A stretch of DNA of 12,203 nt, taken from assembly GCA_937916565.1 (NCBI GenBank), contig CALFSR010000205.1, positions 1 through 12,203 on the forward strand. Reading direction: 5' to 3'. A program made the position numbers and the translations under genes. Of the stretch, positions 5,423 to 12,203 are shown piece after piece. The stretch comes from an uncultured Bacillota bacterium (GTDB lineage: Bacteria > Bacillota > Limnochordia > Limnochordales > ZCTH02-B6). The notes beneath the pieces were generated by a model. The model saw nothing but the letters and a program-made list of their open reading frames with translations. It ran no database searches and was not told the DNA's origin. The first letter of the stretch is position 1. Each line of letters opens with the position of its first letter.

Positions 5423-6844
5423 ATGAGCGAGACGACCGGCCGCCGCGCCCCGGAGGGCGTGGGCGGCCATATGCGGGACTTTACCACGGGCAACATCTGG
5501 CAGCACATTATCGCCTTTTCATGGCCGATGTTCGTCGGCAATCTGTTTCAGGCGCTGTACAACACCGTCGACAGTTTTTGGGTCGGCCGGTTCATCGGCG
5601 CGGAGGCGCTGGCCGCCGTTTCGGTCAGCTTTCCGGTCATTTTTGCCCTGGTCGCCCTGATCATGGGCTTGACCATGGCCAGCACGACGCTGGTCGCGCA
5701 GTACCGCGGCGCCAAGGACGACCTGCAGGTGCGGCGTACGGTGGCCAACTCGCTCCTGCTTATCGCAGAGTTGGGGCTTGTCTCCACCATCGTCGGCTAC
5801 CTGTTTCGCGTGCCCATTTTGCGCCTTATGCAGACGCCGGCGGAAATCCTGGAACCGGCCTCCGTGTACCTGGGGATCTTTCTCCTGGGCCTTGTGCCGA
5901 TGTTCCTGTACAACGTGCTCACGTCCATCTTAAGGGGCCTGGGCGATTCCCGGACGCCGCTGCGTTTCCTTCTCTATGCGACGGTGCTCAACATCATCTT
6001 GGACCCGCTGTTTATCCTGGGCGTCGGCCCGTTGCCGGCGATGGGCATCGCGGGCGTCGCATGGGCGACCTTGATCGCCCAGACCACGGCGACACTGCTT
6101 ACCTTCCGGCACATGGCCCGGCACACGGATCTATTGCCGTCCCGCCGGGAGCACCTCAAGGTCGACTGGCAGCTGGTGTCCAAGCTTTTTACCATCGGCG
6201 TGCCGGCCGGGGTGCAGTCGACCGTCGTGTCCTTTAGCATGGTGGTGGTCACGGCCCTGGTGAACACGTTTGGTCCGACGGTGGTGGCCGCGTTTGGTGC
6301 CGCCGGACGGTTTGACCAGTTCGCGTTTTTGCCGGCCATGTCCATCAGCCTGGCCGTCACTGCCCTGGTCGGCCAAAACTTGGGGGCCGGGCGCAAGGAG
6401 CGGGTGCGGGAGATCGTCGTGCGCGCCAGCGTCCTCACCGGGGTCATCACGGGGGCGGTCACGGTGCTGGCGGTGCTGGTGCCGACGCTTTTCATCCAGG
6501 TATTCGTGGAAGACGCGGCGGTGCTGGAGGAAGGTGCGCGCTATTTGCGCATCGTCGGCTTCAACTACGTGCCGCTGGCCCTCATGTTCATCATTACCGG
6601 GGTGCTGCGGGGAGCGGGCGACACCTTTGTCTCCATGCTCATCAGCCTCGTCACGCTGTGGATCGTGCGGCTGCCTTTGGCTTGGTTTTTGTCGTACAAG
6701 CTTGGTTGGGGCGCGTCCGGTACGTGGTGGGCCATCGTGCTCAGCACGGTGCTGGGCCTCGTCCTCAACTGGTGGTACTACCGCACCGGACACTGGCAGC
6801 GCAAGGTCCTGGTGCGCAAGGGGATGTCGCCGGCGGAGGCGTAG
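5423..6844 (+). CDS. MATE-family multidrug/cation efflux transporter
   Basis: A full-length MATE transporter of 473 residues, in the usual range for the family, exporting organic cations or metabolites in exchange for Na+ or H+ across the cytoplasmic membrane. The N-terminal signature TTGNIWQHIIAFSWPMFVGN (21-40) followed by LYNTVDSFWVGRFIGAEALA is typical, as are ILRGLGDSRTPL in the first half and GVLRGAGDTFVSM in the second, the matching elements of the two pseudo-symmetric six-helix halves. About 12 hydrophobic segments are present. The ATG at 5423 is chosen because AGGGAG lies 8 nt upstream; a second ATG at codon 17 nearer the conserved core is possible. Substrate cannot be read from the sequence. 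It runs in the same direction as the RCK_C-like gene 118 bp upstream but seems to have its own promoter. Confidence 0.93.
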   Translation: MSETTGRRAPEGVGGHMRDFTTGNIWQHIIAFSWPMFVGNLFQALYNTVDSFWVGRFIGAEALAAVSVSFPVIFALVALIMGLTMASTTLVAQYRGAKDDLQVRRTVANSLLLIAELGLVSTIVGYLFRVPILRLMQTPAEILEPASVYLGIFLLGLVPMFLYNVLTSILRGLGDSRTPLRFLLYATVLNIILDPLFILGVGPLPAMGIAGVAWATLIAQTTATLLTFRHMARHTDLLPSRREHLKVDWQLVSKLFTIGVPAGVQSTVVSFSMVVVTALVNTFGPTVVAAFGAAGRFDQFAFLPAMSISLAVTALVGQNLGAGRKERVREIVVRASVLTGVITGAVTVLAVLVPTLFIQVFVEDAAVLEEGARYLRIVGFNYVPLALMFIITGVLRGAGDTFVSMLISLVTLWIVRLPLAWFLSYKLGWGASGTWWAIVLSTVLGLVLNWWYYRTGHWQRKVLVRKGMSPAEA

Positions 6845-6874
6845 CCCGCGCCTTCGACGGGATTCCACCCGGAG
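6845..6874. other. Short convergent junction
   Basis: Only 30 bp separate the stop codons of the plus-strand MATE gene and the minus-strand germination operon. No hairpin with a T run is visible on either strand, so transcripts may read into each other or end by Rho. Confidence 0.5.
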
Positions 6875-7102
6875 TCAGTGGCCGAGAATCCAGTCGCCGA
6901 CCGGCGTGAACACTTGCCGCAGGAACACCATGGGGGAGCGGAGCAGTTCGGGCCGGAACTCGTACACGGCGAACAGGGCGAGCGTCAGCGCCGTCATCGC
7001 CACCATCGCCCAGAGCTCCCCGGTGCGCCCCCGGCGCCTAAGGCCCGGCGCCTGCAGGGCGGCGCTCCCGCCGAGGATGATGAGCGCGAACAGAAACCTC
7101 AT
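6875..7102 (-). CDS. Small two-helix membrane protein, candidate germinant receptor D subunit
   Basis: Seventy-five residues with two hydrophobic helices (about 3-18 and 30-48) separated by a basic loop LRRRGR (21-26). Its ATG overlaps the gerC stop as ATGA and GGGGAG lies 10 nt upstream, so it is very probably co-translated with the receptor genes. In Bacillus, some gerA-type operons carry a fourth small two-helix gene (the D proteins, for example GerKD) that modulates germination rate. Position, size and topology fit that group. I cannot show sequence homology from memory, so the identification rests on context. It is the last gene of the operon and ends 30 bp from the convergent MATE gene. 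Confidence 0.8.
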   Translation of the reverse strand: MRFLFALIILGGSAALQAPGLRRRGRTGELWAMVAMTALTLALFAVYEFRPELLRSPMVFLRQVFTPVGDWILGH

Positions 7103-8445
7103 CGCGTTGTCACTCCCCGGCCGGGCAGCTCAAGGTGGGCCTCGGGCCCGACGGGCCGCGTCGCGAGCCCCGTGCGGACGACGGCGACCTCGATGTCGTA
7201 GAGAACCTGCGCCTGGGGAAACAGCTCCGGCCACCGTTCCCGCATGGCGCGCCACCAGTGCGGCCGGCTGCGGCGGAACACCGCCCCGAAGCCGGCCGCG
7301 TCCGCGTTCATGGCTTGCATCTTACTGACCGCTGCGCGCACGTAGCTTTCAAACAGGTCGGCCAACGCCCGCTCGAGGGCCGCCGCAACGTCCGGGTTTT
7401 CCACATCGAGCAGCGACGCGGTGTTGACGATGTCCAGCACGAGCCGCGCCTCAAACCGCAGGGTGGGCGGCTCCGCCGACACGGGCGAAAGGCTTGTGTT
7501 CACGCGCCGCAGGCGGAGGGAAGTGTAGTCCCACGGGTGGACCGGTTGGTGGCCGCGGGTTTCTCCGCCGATGGTCGGGTCACCCGCGCCGCCCGAGCCA
7601 CCCGGATCGTCTTCACCCTCGTCTTCGCCGCCTCTAACGCGGGCCGCGGCCGCGCCGCCCATTTGGGCGAGGACGGCTTGGGCCGTCACCGAGACGACGC
7701 TGCGCGGCCGATCGTCGAGCAAGAGCTGCAGTCCGATGGCTTCATCCCGGTCCAGATAGCCGGCGAGCCGGTCGCCCCGCATCACCCCCGCCCCGATGAG
7801 CTCCATGTCGCCCAAGGGACTGCCTCCGCCCGGCTCCTGCACGGAAGACGGCGCGACGGCTGTCAGGAAGGGCTCTTGCCCCTCCTCGCCCAGAGCGACG
7901 AACAGGTTGCGCACGCTGCTTACCACCAGTCGCTCATGGCGGATGAGGTCGTTCCACGCCTCGCCCGGCACGGCCGGGAGCGGTGAGGCGATATTAAGGA
8001 GCTCCGCCCCCGTCCCGGGCGTGACCGCGACCAGCAGGTCGGTGCGGATCTCCTGGTCGCGGACGAGAAAGTCGATCACGGGGAACAGGCCCCGCCGGGC
8101 GAGTTCGTCGCCGATGACGAGGAGCTGCATGTGCTCGAGAAACACCTGCCGCGGCACTTTCTTTTGCAGGTTGGACACGGCTTCGGCCACGGTGCGGCCG
8201 GTGGACTCGACGAGAAAGAACGGAGCGCCTTCGCCCGCCGCGCTGGCCGGACCGACGCCGAGGCGGGTGGGCATGATGACCTGGGCGGTCACCCGCACCT
8301 GGCCGTCCGGGGCCGCGTCCAGCGCCATGAGATCGATGAGGGCGAGCCGGTTGACCTCCGCGCTCTGCACGCAGCCGGACGTCGCCAGGGCCAGGGCGAG
8401 CAGGGCGCAAAAGGTGCAAGGGGCATGGCGGCGTCGCACTTTCAT
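7099..8445 (-). CDS. gerC: Spore germination lipoprotein, GerC (GerAC) family
   Basis: The C subunit of a germinant receptor, 448 residues. It is a lipoprotein: basic start MKVRRR, hydrophobic core to residue 21, then ATSGC with Cys25 as the lipidated residue. It would sit on the outer face of the spore inner membrane. The family core is clear at HMQLLVIGDELARRGLFPVI (105-124) followed by DFLVRDQEIRTD, with the C-terminal domain from about 305 ending in a strand LYDIEVAVVRTG (415-426). Between them, about 264-305 is an acidic, Gly-rich insertion that looks disordered. The frame is open to 8751, but the ATG at 8445 gives the signal peptide and overlaps the gerB stop as ATGA. GGGAGGAA lies 11 nt upstream. 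Confidence 0.93.
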   Translation of the reverse strand: MKVRRRHAPCTFCALLALALATSGCVQSAEVNRLALIDLMALDAAPDGQVRVTAQVIMPTRLGVGPASAAGEGAPFFLVESTGRTVAEAVSNLQKKVPRQVFLEHMQLLVIGDELARRGLFPVIDFLVRDQEIRTDLLVAVTPGTGAELLNIASPLPAVPGEAWNDLIRHERLVVSSVRNLFVALGEEGQEPFLTAVAPSSVQEPGGGSPLGDMELIGAGVMRGDRLAGYLDRDEAIGLQLLLDDRPRSVVSVTAQAVLAQMGGAAAARVRGGEDEGEDDPGGSGGAGDPTIGGETRGHQPVHPWDYTSLRLRRVNTSLSPVSAEPPTLRFEARLVLDIVNTASLLDVENPDVAAALERALADLFESYVRAAVSKMQAMNADAAGFGAVFRRSRPHWWRAMRERWPELFPQAQVLYDIEVAVVRTGLATRPVGPEAHLELPGRGVTTR

Positions 8446-9599
8446 CGGGCCGGCCGTTCCTCCCGGCTCCCGGCGCCCTTTTGCCCTCCCGGGCCCCGCC
8501 GCACGAGCGCCACGAGGACCAAGACCGCCGGGATCAACATTTGCATGCAGAACGCGTACACGGGCCAGCCCGCCAGCAGCCAGGCGTCGACCTCCTGCTT
8601 GTTGGTGAAAAGTCCGTCGCTCAAAAGCAGCACTAGACCGGCCAAAGGCACGGCCAGCGGCCGGTCGTCCGCGATGTTGACGAGGCGCGCCAGGGCGATG
8701 GTGGCCACGTGCTGCAGCACCGCCACCTTGAGCACGGTCAGGAAGAGCCAAACCGCCATCGCCAGCGGGTCAATGCGCAAGAAGCCGCCGACGGTGACGA
8801 AACGGGCCACCGACGACAGCGGGTACGCGAGGCGCCCGACCTGATCCCCAAAGAGCATGCCGGCGGAGACGCCGCCGATCACAATGAGGAACAAGACGAC
8901 GCCGACACCTGCGTACGCCGCTTTTGCCCGGCTCCGCTCCCCCTTGACGCTGGCGAGGAAGAAGGCAAGGGCGACTACCTCGCCAAACCACGCCGCGGGG
9001 ATGAGCGCGGCCCGCAGCACGGGCACGATCCCGCGCTCAAAGAGGGGCAGGACGAGCTCGGGCTGCAGCTGCGCCGCCGCCGTCGCCGTCACGATCAGCG
9101 TGAACGCGATCTGCACCGGCACGACGATAATGGTCGTCCGCCCGATGATTTCGAGCCCGTGCCAGACCATGTAGGTCGTGAGGAGCAGAAGCGGCGTGCC
9201 CAGAACAAGCGGCGAAGCCCCCGGATAAAAACCGGCCCGCAAAAAGTCCGTGGACTCTCGTACGACGAGCGCCGCGACATGGACAAAGTACACCCCGTAG
9301 GTCAGGAGCAGCACCTTGGCGAGGACAGGGCCGAGGAGCTGCGCGCTGTACTCGGGGAGCGACTGCCCCGGAAACCGGCGATCGAGGTAGAGGACAGCCG
9401 CCAGCGCCAGGACGCCGGACAACGCGCCGATCGGGGCCGCGAGCCACCCGTCGTGCTGGGCCACAAGGCCCGTGAACATGGGCAGCGTCACCGCGCCCGT
9501 CGCGAAGATGAGCGCAATCACGATGCCCGCGAGCTCAAGCGGTGTAATGCGGTTGTCCGACCAGAAAGCCGCTGACCGGTCTCCGGCTCCCGATTGCAA
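8442..9599 (-). CDS. gerB: Spore germination permease-like protein, GerB (GerAB) family
   Basis: The B subunit of a germinant receptor, an amino-acid-permease-like integral membrane protein of the APC superfamily thought to bind the germinant in the inner spore membrane. With the TTG start it is 385 residues and has about ten hydrophobic segments. Family features include ITPLELAGIVIALIFATGAVTLP near the N-terminus, the STDFLRAGFYPGASPLVLG region, and the conserved FGDQVGRLAYPLSSVARFV near residue 270. The longest frame starts at GTG 9608, but this lies within the Shine-Dalgarno sequence. TTG at 9599-9597 has a 5-nt gap and is preferred. It starts 57 bp after the gerA stop and overlaps gerC by 4 bp. 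Confidence 0.92.
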   Translation of the reverse strand: MQSGAGDRSAAFWSDNRITPLELAGIVIALIFATGAVTLPMFTGLVAQHDGWLAAPIGALSGVLALAAVLYLDRRFPGQSLPEYSAQLLGPVLAKVLLLTYGVYFVHVAALVVRESTDFLRAGFYPGASPLVLGTPLLLLTTYMVWHGLEIIGRTTIIVVPVQIAFTLIVTATAAAQLQPELVLPLFERGIVPVLRAALIPAAWFGEVVALAFFLASVKGERSRAKAAYAGVGVVLFLIVIGGVSAGMLFGDQVGRLAYPLSSVARFVTVGGFLRIDPLAMAVWLFLTVLKVAVLQHVATIALARLVNIADDRPLAVPLAGLVLLLSDGLFTNKQEVDAWLLAGWPVYAFCMQMLIPAVLVLVALVRRGPGGQKGAGSREERPAR

Positions 9600-9604
9600 T
9601 GGCG

Positions 9605-9612
9605 TCACCTCC
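9605..9612 (-). promoter_or_regulatory. Ribosome binding site that fixes the gerB start
   Basis: Minus strand GGAGGTGA, eight bases fully matching the 16S anti-Shine-Dalgarno, 5 nt before TTG at 9599. The GTG of the longest frame (9608-9606) lies inside it. Confidence 0.75.
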
Positions 9613-9656
9613 GCTGTGCCGGCGCGGCGTCGCGATGCCGTTGCGCTGCCCCGGCG

Positions 9657-11408
9657 TCACCCATCCCGTGTCCGGCGCGGGCGGCGCATCGTGCGCCGGC
9701 GCTCCCGCGGTCCCGGGGGCGGGGCGGGCCGCAAGGGCTGGCCGACCCGTTGCTCCCGCACTCCCTCCGCCACCCCGGTTTCCGGCAGGGGGCTTGGCGC
9801 TTCTCCCTGGCCCCAGATGGGCCAGCGCACCAAGGTGTCCTTGAGCGAGCGCAGATTCAGCGGTGCTACGGGCCACAGGTACGGCACGCCGAAGGAGCGC
9901 AGCGCGAGCAGGTGCACCTGGATGAAGCCGCCGCCGATCAGGATTCCGTAAAGCCCAAACGCCGACGCCATCAGGATGAGGAAAAAGCGCAGTATCCGCA
10001 TGCTGCCCGCGAGCCCTACGTGGGGCGTGGCAAAGGACGCCAAGCCCGTGAGCGCGATGACGACGATGACCGGCGCGGAGATGAGGCCCGCCTGCACCGC
10101 GGCCTGGCCGATGATGATGCCGCCCACGATGCCCACCGTCTGGCCGACGGAGCGGGGCAGGCGCACGCCGGCTTCCCGGAACGCCTCAAAGGCGACCTCG
10201 AAGAGGAATATCTCCAGGGCCGCGGGCAGCGGCACCCGCTCCCGGGACGCGGCGATGGTGATGAGCAGCGGCGTCGGAAGCATGCCGTGGTGAAAGATGA
10301 CGGCGGCGATGTAGAGGGCCGGCAATGTGACGCTGCCCACCACGAGGACGACCCGCAACAGCCGCACGAAACTGCTGAGCAGGTGGCGCTGGTAGTAGTC
10401 TTCGCTGGCCTGCAGCAGCGACCAAAAGGTGATGGGCGCGATGAGCGCGAAGGGGCTGCCGTCGGTCAAGATGACGACTCGCCCCTCATACAGCGCCGCG
10501 GCCGCCACGTCGGGCCGCTCGGTGGGCATCAGCTGGGGAAAGGGCGAGTAGGGCGCGTCCTCGATGAGCTCCTCGATGTAGCTCGATTCGATGACCGCGT
10601 CGATCTCGATGCGCTCGAGGCGCCGCTTGACTTCTTCGATGAGTCCTTCGGGGGCGCGGCCGTCGATGTAGAGCACCCGCACCCGCGTCTGGCTGTAGCG
10701 GCCCAAGCGGTAGGAGAGAAACCGCAGGCTCGGGTGGCGTACGCGCGCCCGCACCAGGGCGAGATTGGTGTCCAGGTCTTCAATGAAGCCTTCCCGCGGT
10801 CCTCGAACGACGGGTTCGGTGCCCGGCTCCTCCACGGACCGGTGCGGCCGGGAACTGACGTTGATCGCGATGGCGGCCTTTTCCCCGTGCACGAGCAGAA
10901 CGGCGTACCCGTGGGCGATGCGGTCGACCGCGTCGGCAAAAGATGAAATCATTTCGAGCTGCACCGTATGGACGGCGGTTTCCTCGAGGTGCTCCAGGAG
11001 CCGGTGCATGCGGGAGGCGCCGTCGTTCACGACGCCTGCCGGCGTGTGCTGCAGCGGCCGGACGACCGAGAGGTCAAGGCGGGCGTCGTCCACCTGGCCC
11101 TGGAGAAACACGAGGGCCGCCCGGGGCCCGGTGCCGAGCGTGAAGCGCCGCACGACCAGATCCGCGGCCTTGGCCCAGACGGTTTCCATCTGCGACACGT
11201 TGGCCGAGAGATCCCGCTGAAACGGTGTATCCGTCAAGGAGGGCGCCAGGGGTGTGGTGACCACTTCACCCCCGGGCCGTTGCTCACGTCCCGCGCCGCG
11301 GTCGTCACCGCCCTTGGCCCCGGACGGCGACGCCTGCGCCGGGGGAGGGGCAAGGGCGCGCCGGAGCCAGATGGCAAACCCGCGGAGAAGGCTGCGGTGA
11401 TGGGGCAT
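9657..11408 (-). CDS. gerA: Spore germination protein, GerA (GerAA) family
   Basis: The A subunit of a germinant receptor, 583 residues. An N-terminal soluble region (about 60-330) contains the family signature GPREGFIEDLDTNLALVR (203-220) and PFALIAPITFWSLLQASEDYY (319-339). A membrane region (about 345-505) follows with RVPLPAALEIFLFEVAFEAF (391-410), REAGVRLP (411-418) and GQTVGIVGGIIIGQAAVQAG (422-441). GerA proteins assemble with B and C subunits in the spore inner membrane and are reported to form an oligomeric ion channel. The first 55 residues and the last 45 (Pro/Arg-rich) are low-complexity and probably disordered. The ATG at 11408 has no strong ribosome site (GGTGGTGA, about 12 nt away), so the start is less sure. 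It is the first gene of the operon. Confidence 0.94.
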   Translation of the reverse strand: MPHHRSLLRGFAIWLRRALAPPPAQASPSGAKGGDDRGAGREQRPGGEVVTTPLAPSLTDTPFQRDLSANVSQMETVWAKAADLVVRRFTLGTGPRAALVFLQGQVDDARLDLSVVRPLQHTPAGVVNDGASRMHRLLEHLEETAVHTVQLEMISSFADAVDRIAHGYAVLLVHGEKAAIAINVSSRPHRSVEEPGTEPVVRGPREGFIEDLDTNLALVRARVRHPSLRFLSYRLGRYSQTRVRVLYIDGRAPEGLIEEVKRRLERIEIDAVIESSYIEELIEDAPYSPFPQLMPTERPDVAAAALYEGRVVILTDGSPFALIAPITFWSLLQASEDYYQRHLLSSFVRLLRVVLVVGSVTLPALYIAAVIFHHGMLPTPLLITIAASRERVPLPAALEIFLFEVAFEAFREAGVRLPRSVGQTVGIVGGIIIGQAAVQAGLISAPVIVVIALTGLASFATPHVGLAGSMRILRFFLILMASAFGLYGILIGGGFIQVHLLALRSFGVPYLWPVAPLNLRSLKDTLVRWPIWGQGEAPSPLPETGVAEGVREQRVGQPLRPAPPPGPRERRRTMRRPRRTRDG

Positions 11409-11511
11409 CGGGCGCTGGTCACCACCGGGGAAAATGCGGTATCAGTGGCAGGTTCCCCAAGGGCGCCCGGACCCCATGCGATCCAGATTGCGGCAGGCCG
11501 GCGGTCGCGGG
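11409..11511 (-). other. Intergenic region upstream of the germination operon
   Basis: About 100 bp between the second MATE gene and gerA, both on the minus strand. A forespore (sigma-G) promoter would be expected here, but I see no good match. CATTTTC, near GCATTTTCCCC on the minus strand, resembles a sigma-G -10 element without a matching -35. A GGGCGCCC palindrome (about 11461-11468) lies within it. No T-tract terminator is visible, so readthrough from the MATE gene into gerA is possible. Confidence 0.4.
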
Positions 11512-12203
11512 CTACTCGCCCGCGGGATTGGCGCCCGGTGCGGCGGCCCGCGCCTCGGCCTGCGCCGATGTTGCTGCGATCACGCTCCGATCCCAGCCTC
11601 CCCGGACAAGCCAGAGCAGGGCCACGGCGAAGCTCGCCGTGGACGAGAGAAACATCGACCACCAAAGCCCCGGCGGCCCCCAGCCGAGGCCCCAGATAAG
11701 GCCGATCGCCAGGGGAAAGCGCAGTACCCAGTGGTTGAGCAGGGCAAGCGCCATGGAGGCGCCGGTGCGGCCCGCGCCTTGAAACGCGCCCTGTACGACC
11801 ATCACGCCGCCCGCGAAGCCGAAGCTCCACCCGACGACCCGCAGGAAGGAGCTTCCCATGTCAACGACGGCCGGGTCGTTGACGAAGACGAGGATGATAG
11901 AGGGGGCCAGCCAAGCCGCGGCAAGGCCGGCGCTGCCCAGCAGCACGAGATCCAGCACGACGCCGGCCCACGCCACCCGGCGGCTGCGGGTGATTTGCCC
12001 CGCGCCCAGGTTTTGGCCGACGCCGGTCCCCACCGCCTGGCCGACGGCGCCCGACGCCGTCCAGATCATGGACATCACCCGGTTGACGATGCCGTACGCC
12101 GCGGTCGCCACCGGGCCGAGGCGCGCCACGATGGCCACCATGGCCACCGCCGAAAAGCTCCGGGCCATGCCGTCGAGGGACGCGGGCAGCCCGAGGCGCA
12201 GCA
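11512..12203 (-). CDS. MATE-family efflux transporter, C-terminal part (cut by window edge)
   Basis: The frame is open from the stop at 11512 to the window edge, about 230 codons, and its N-terminal part lies outside. An ATG at 12168 is internal: codons before it (LRLGLPASLDG) continue the typical MATE sequence at the start of the second half. The rest shows the expected family elements: AAYGIVNRVMSM, QAVGTGVGQNLGAGQ, and VQGAFQGAGRTGASM with following helices. About six hydrophobic segments are present, matching the C-terminal half of the fold. The last 25 residues are Ala-rich. It differs clearly in sequence from the MATE at 5423-6844, so the two are not a recent duplication. Substrate unknown. 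Confidence 0.9.
   Translation of the reverse strand, partial: LRLGLPASLDGMARSFSAVAMVAIVARLGPVATAAYGIVNRVMSMIWTASGAVGQAVGTGVGQNLGAGQITRSRRVAWAGVVLDLVLLGSAGLAAAWLAPSIILVFVNDPAVVDMGSSFLRVVGWSFGFAGGVMVVQGAFQGAGRTGASMALALLNHWVLRFPLAIGLIWGLGWGPPGLWWSMFLSSTASFAVALLWLVRGGWDRSVIAATSAQAEARAAAPGANPAGE

Noticed and set aside
6131..6868. 245-codon open frame opposite the MATE gene
   Set aside because: Antisense shadow rich in His and Arg; no motif.
8709..9575. 288-codon open frame opposite gerB
   Set aside because: Composition is almost all Arg, Asp, Gly and Glu, the mirror of membrane-protein codons in GC-rich DNA.
9594..10946. 450-codon open frame opposite gerA
   Set aside because: Low-complexity charged composition and full overlap with a convincing gerA; no ribosome site of note.

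Overview
The window comes from a very GC-rich bacterium that forms endospores and has Firmicutes-type physiology. Three observations support this: a gerA-type spore germinant receptor operon, a YpdA-type bacillithiol disulfide reductase, and strong Shine-Dalgarno sequences (GGAGGTG, GGAGGAG, GGAAGGGAG). High GC together with a tryptophanase/tyrosine phenol-lyase family enzyme suggests a Symbiobacterium- or Limnochordia-like lineage. That placement is inference; no rRNA or other marker gene is present. No tRNA, rRNA, CRISPR array, insertion sequence or prophage gene was seen.

Layout. (1) Positions 63-2368, minus strand: an operon of an SPFH/band-7 membrane protein, a 70-residue ribbon-helix-helix DNA-binding protein and a YpdA-type flavoprotein, possibly continuing past the left edge. 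It has a convincing sigma-A promoter (TTGACG-18-TATCAT) with a perfect 10-bp palindrome in the spacer. (2) Positions 2382-4069, minus strand: a tryptophanase gene with an unusual repeat-bearing leader, ending in a strong intrinsic terminator that lies 13 bp from the SPFH promoter. (3) Positions 4105-6844, plus strand: an unrecognised membrane protein with a C-terminal TrkA-C/RCK_C-like domain, then a MATE-family exporter; each is preceded by its own extended -10 promoter (TGnTATACT). (4) Positions 6875-11408, minus strand: a germinant receptor operon in the order gerA-gerB-gerC-small two-helix protein, the last three genes being linked by 4-bp ATGA overlaps. (5) Positions 11512-12203, minus strand: the C-terminal half of a second MATE exporter, cut by the window edge.

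How the parts may work together. The germination operon encodes a complete A/B/C receptor plus a candidate D-type accessory subunit. The SPFH-RHH-YpdA operon joins membrane organisation, a likely autoregulator and thiol redox maintenance. The tryptophanase would degrade tryptophan to indole, pyruvate and ammonia. The RCK_C-like protein may be a ligand-gated membrane protein. The least explained items are this membrane protein, the putative operators at 2350-2359 and 4132-4149, and the 10-bp repeats in the tryptophanase leader.
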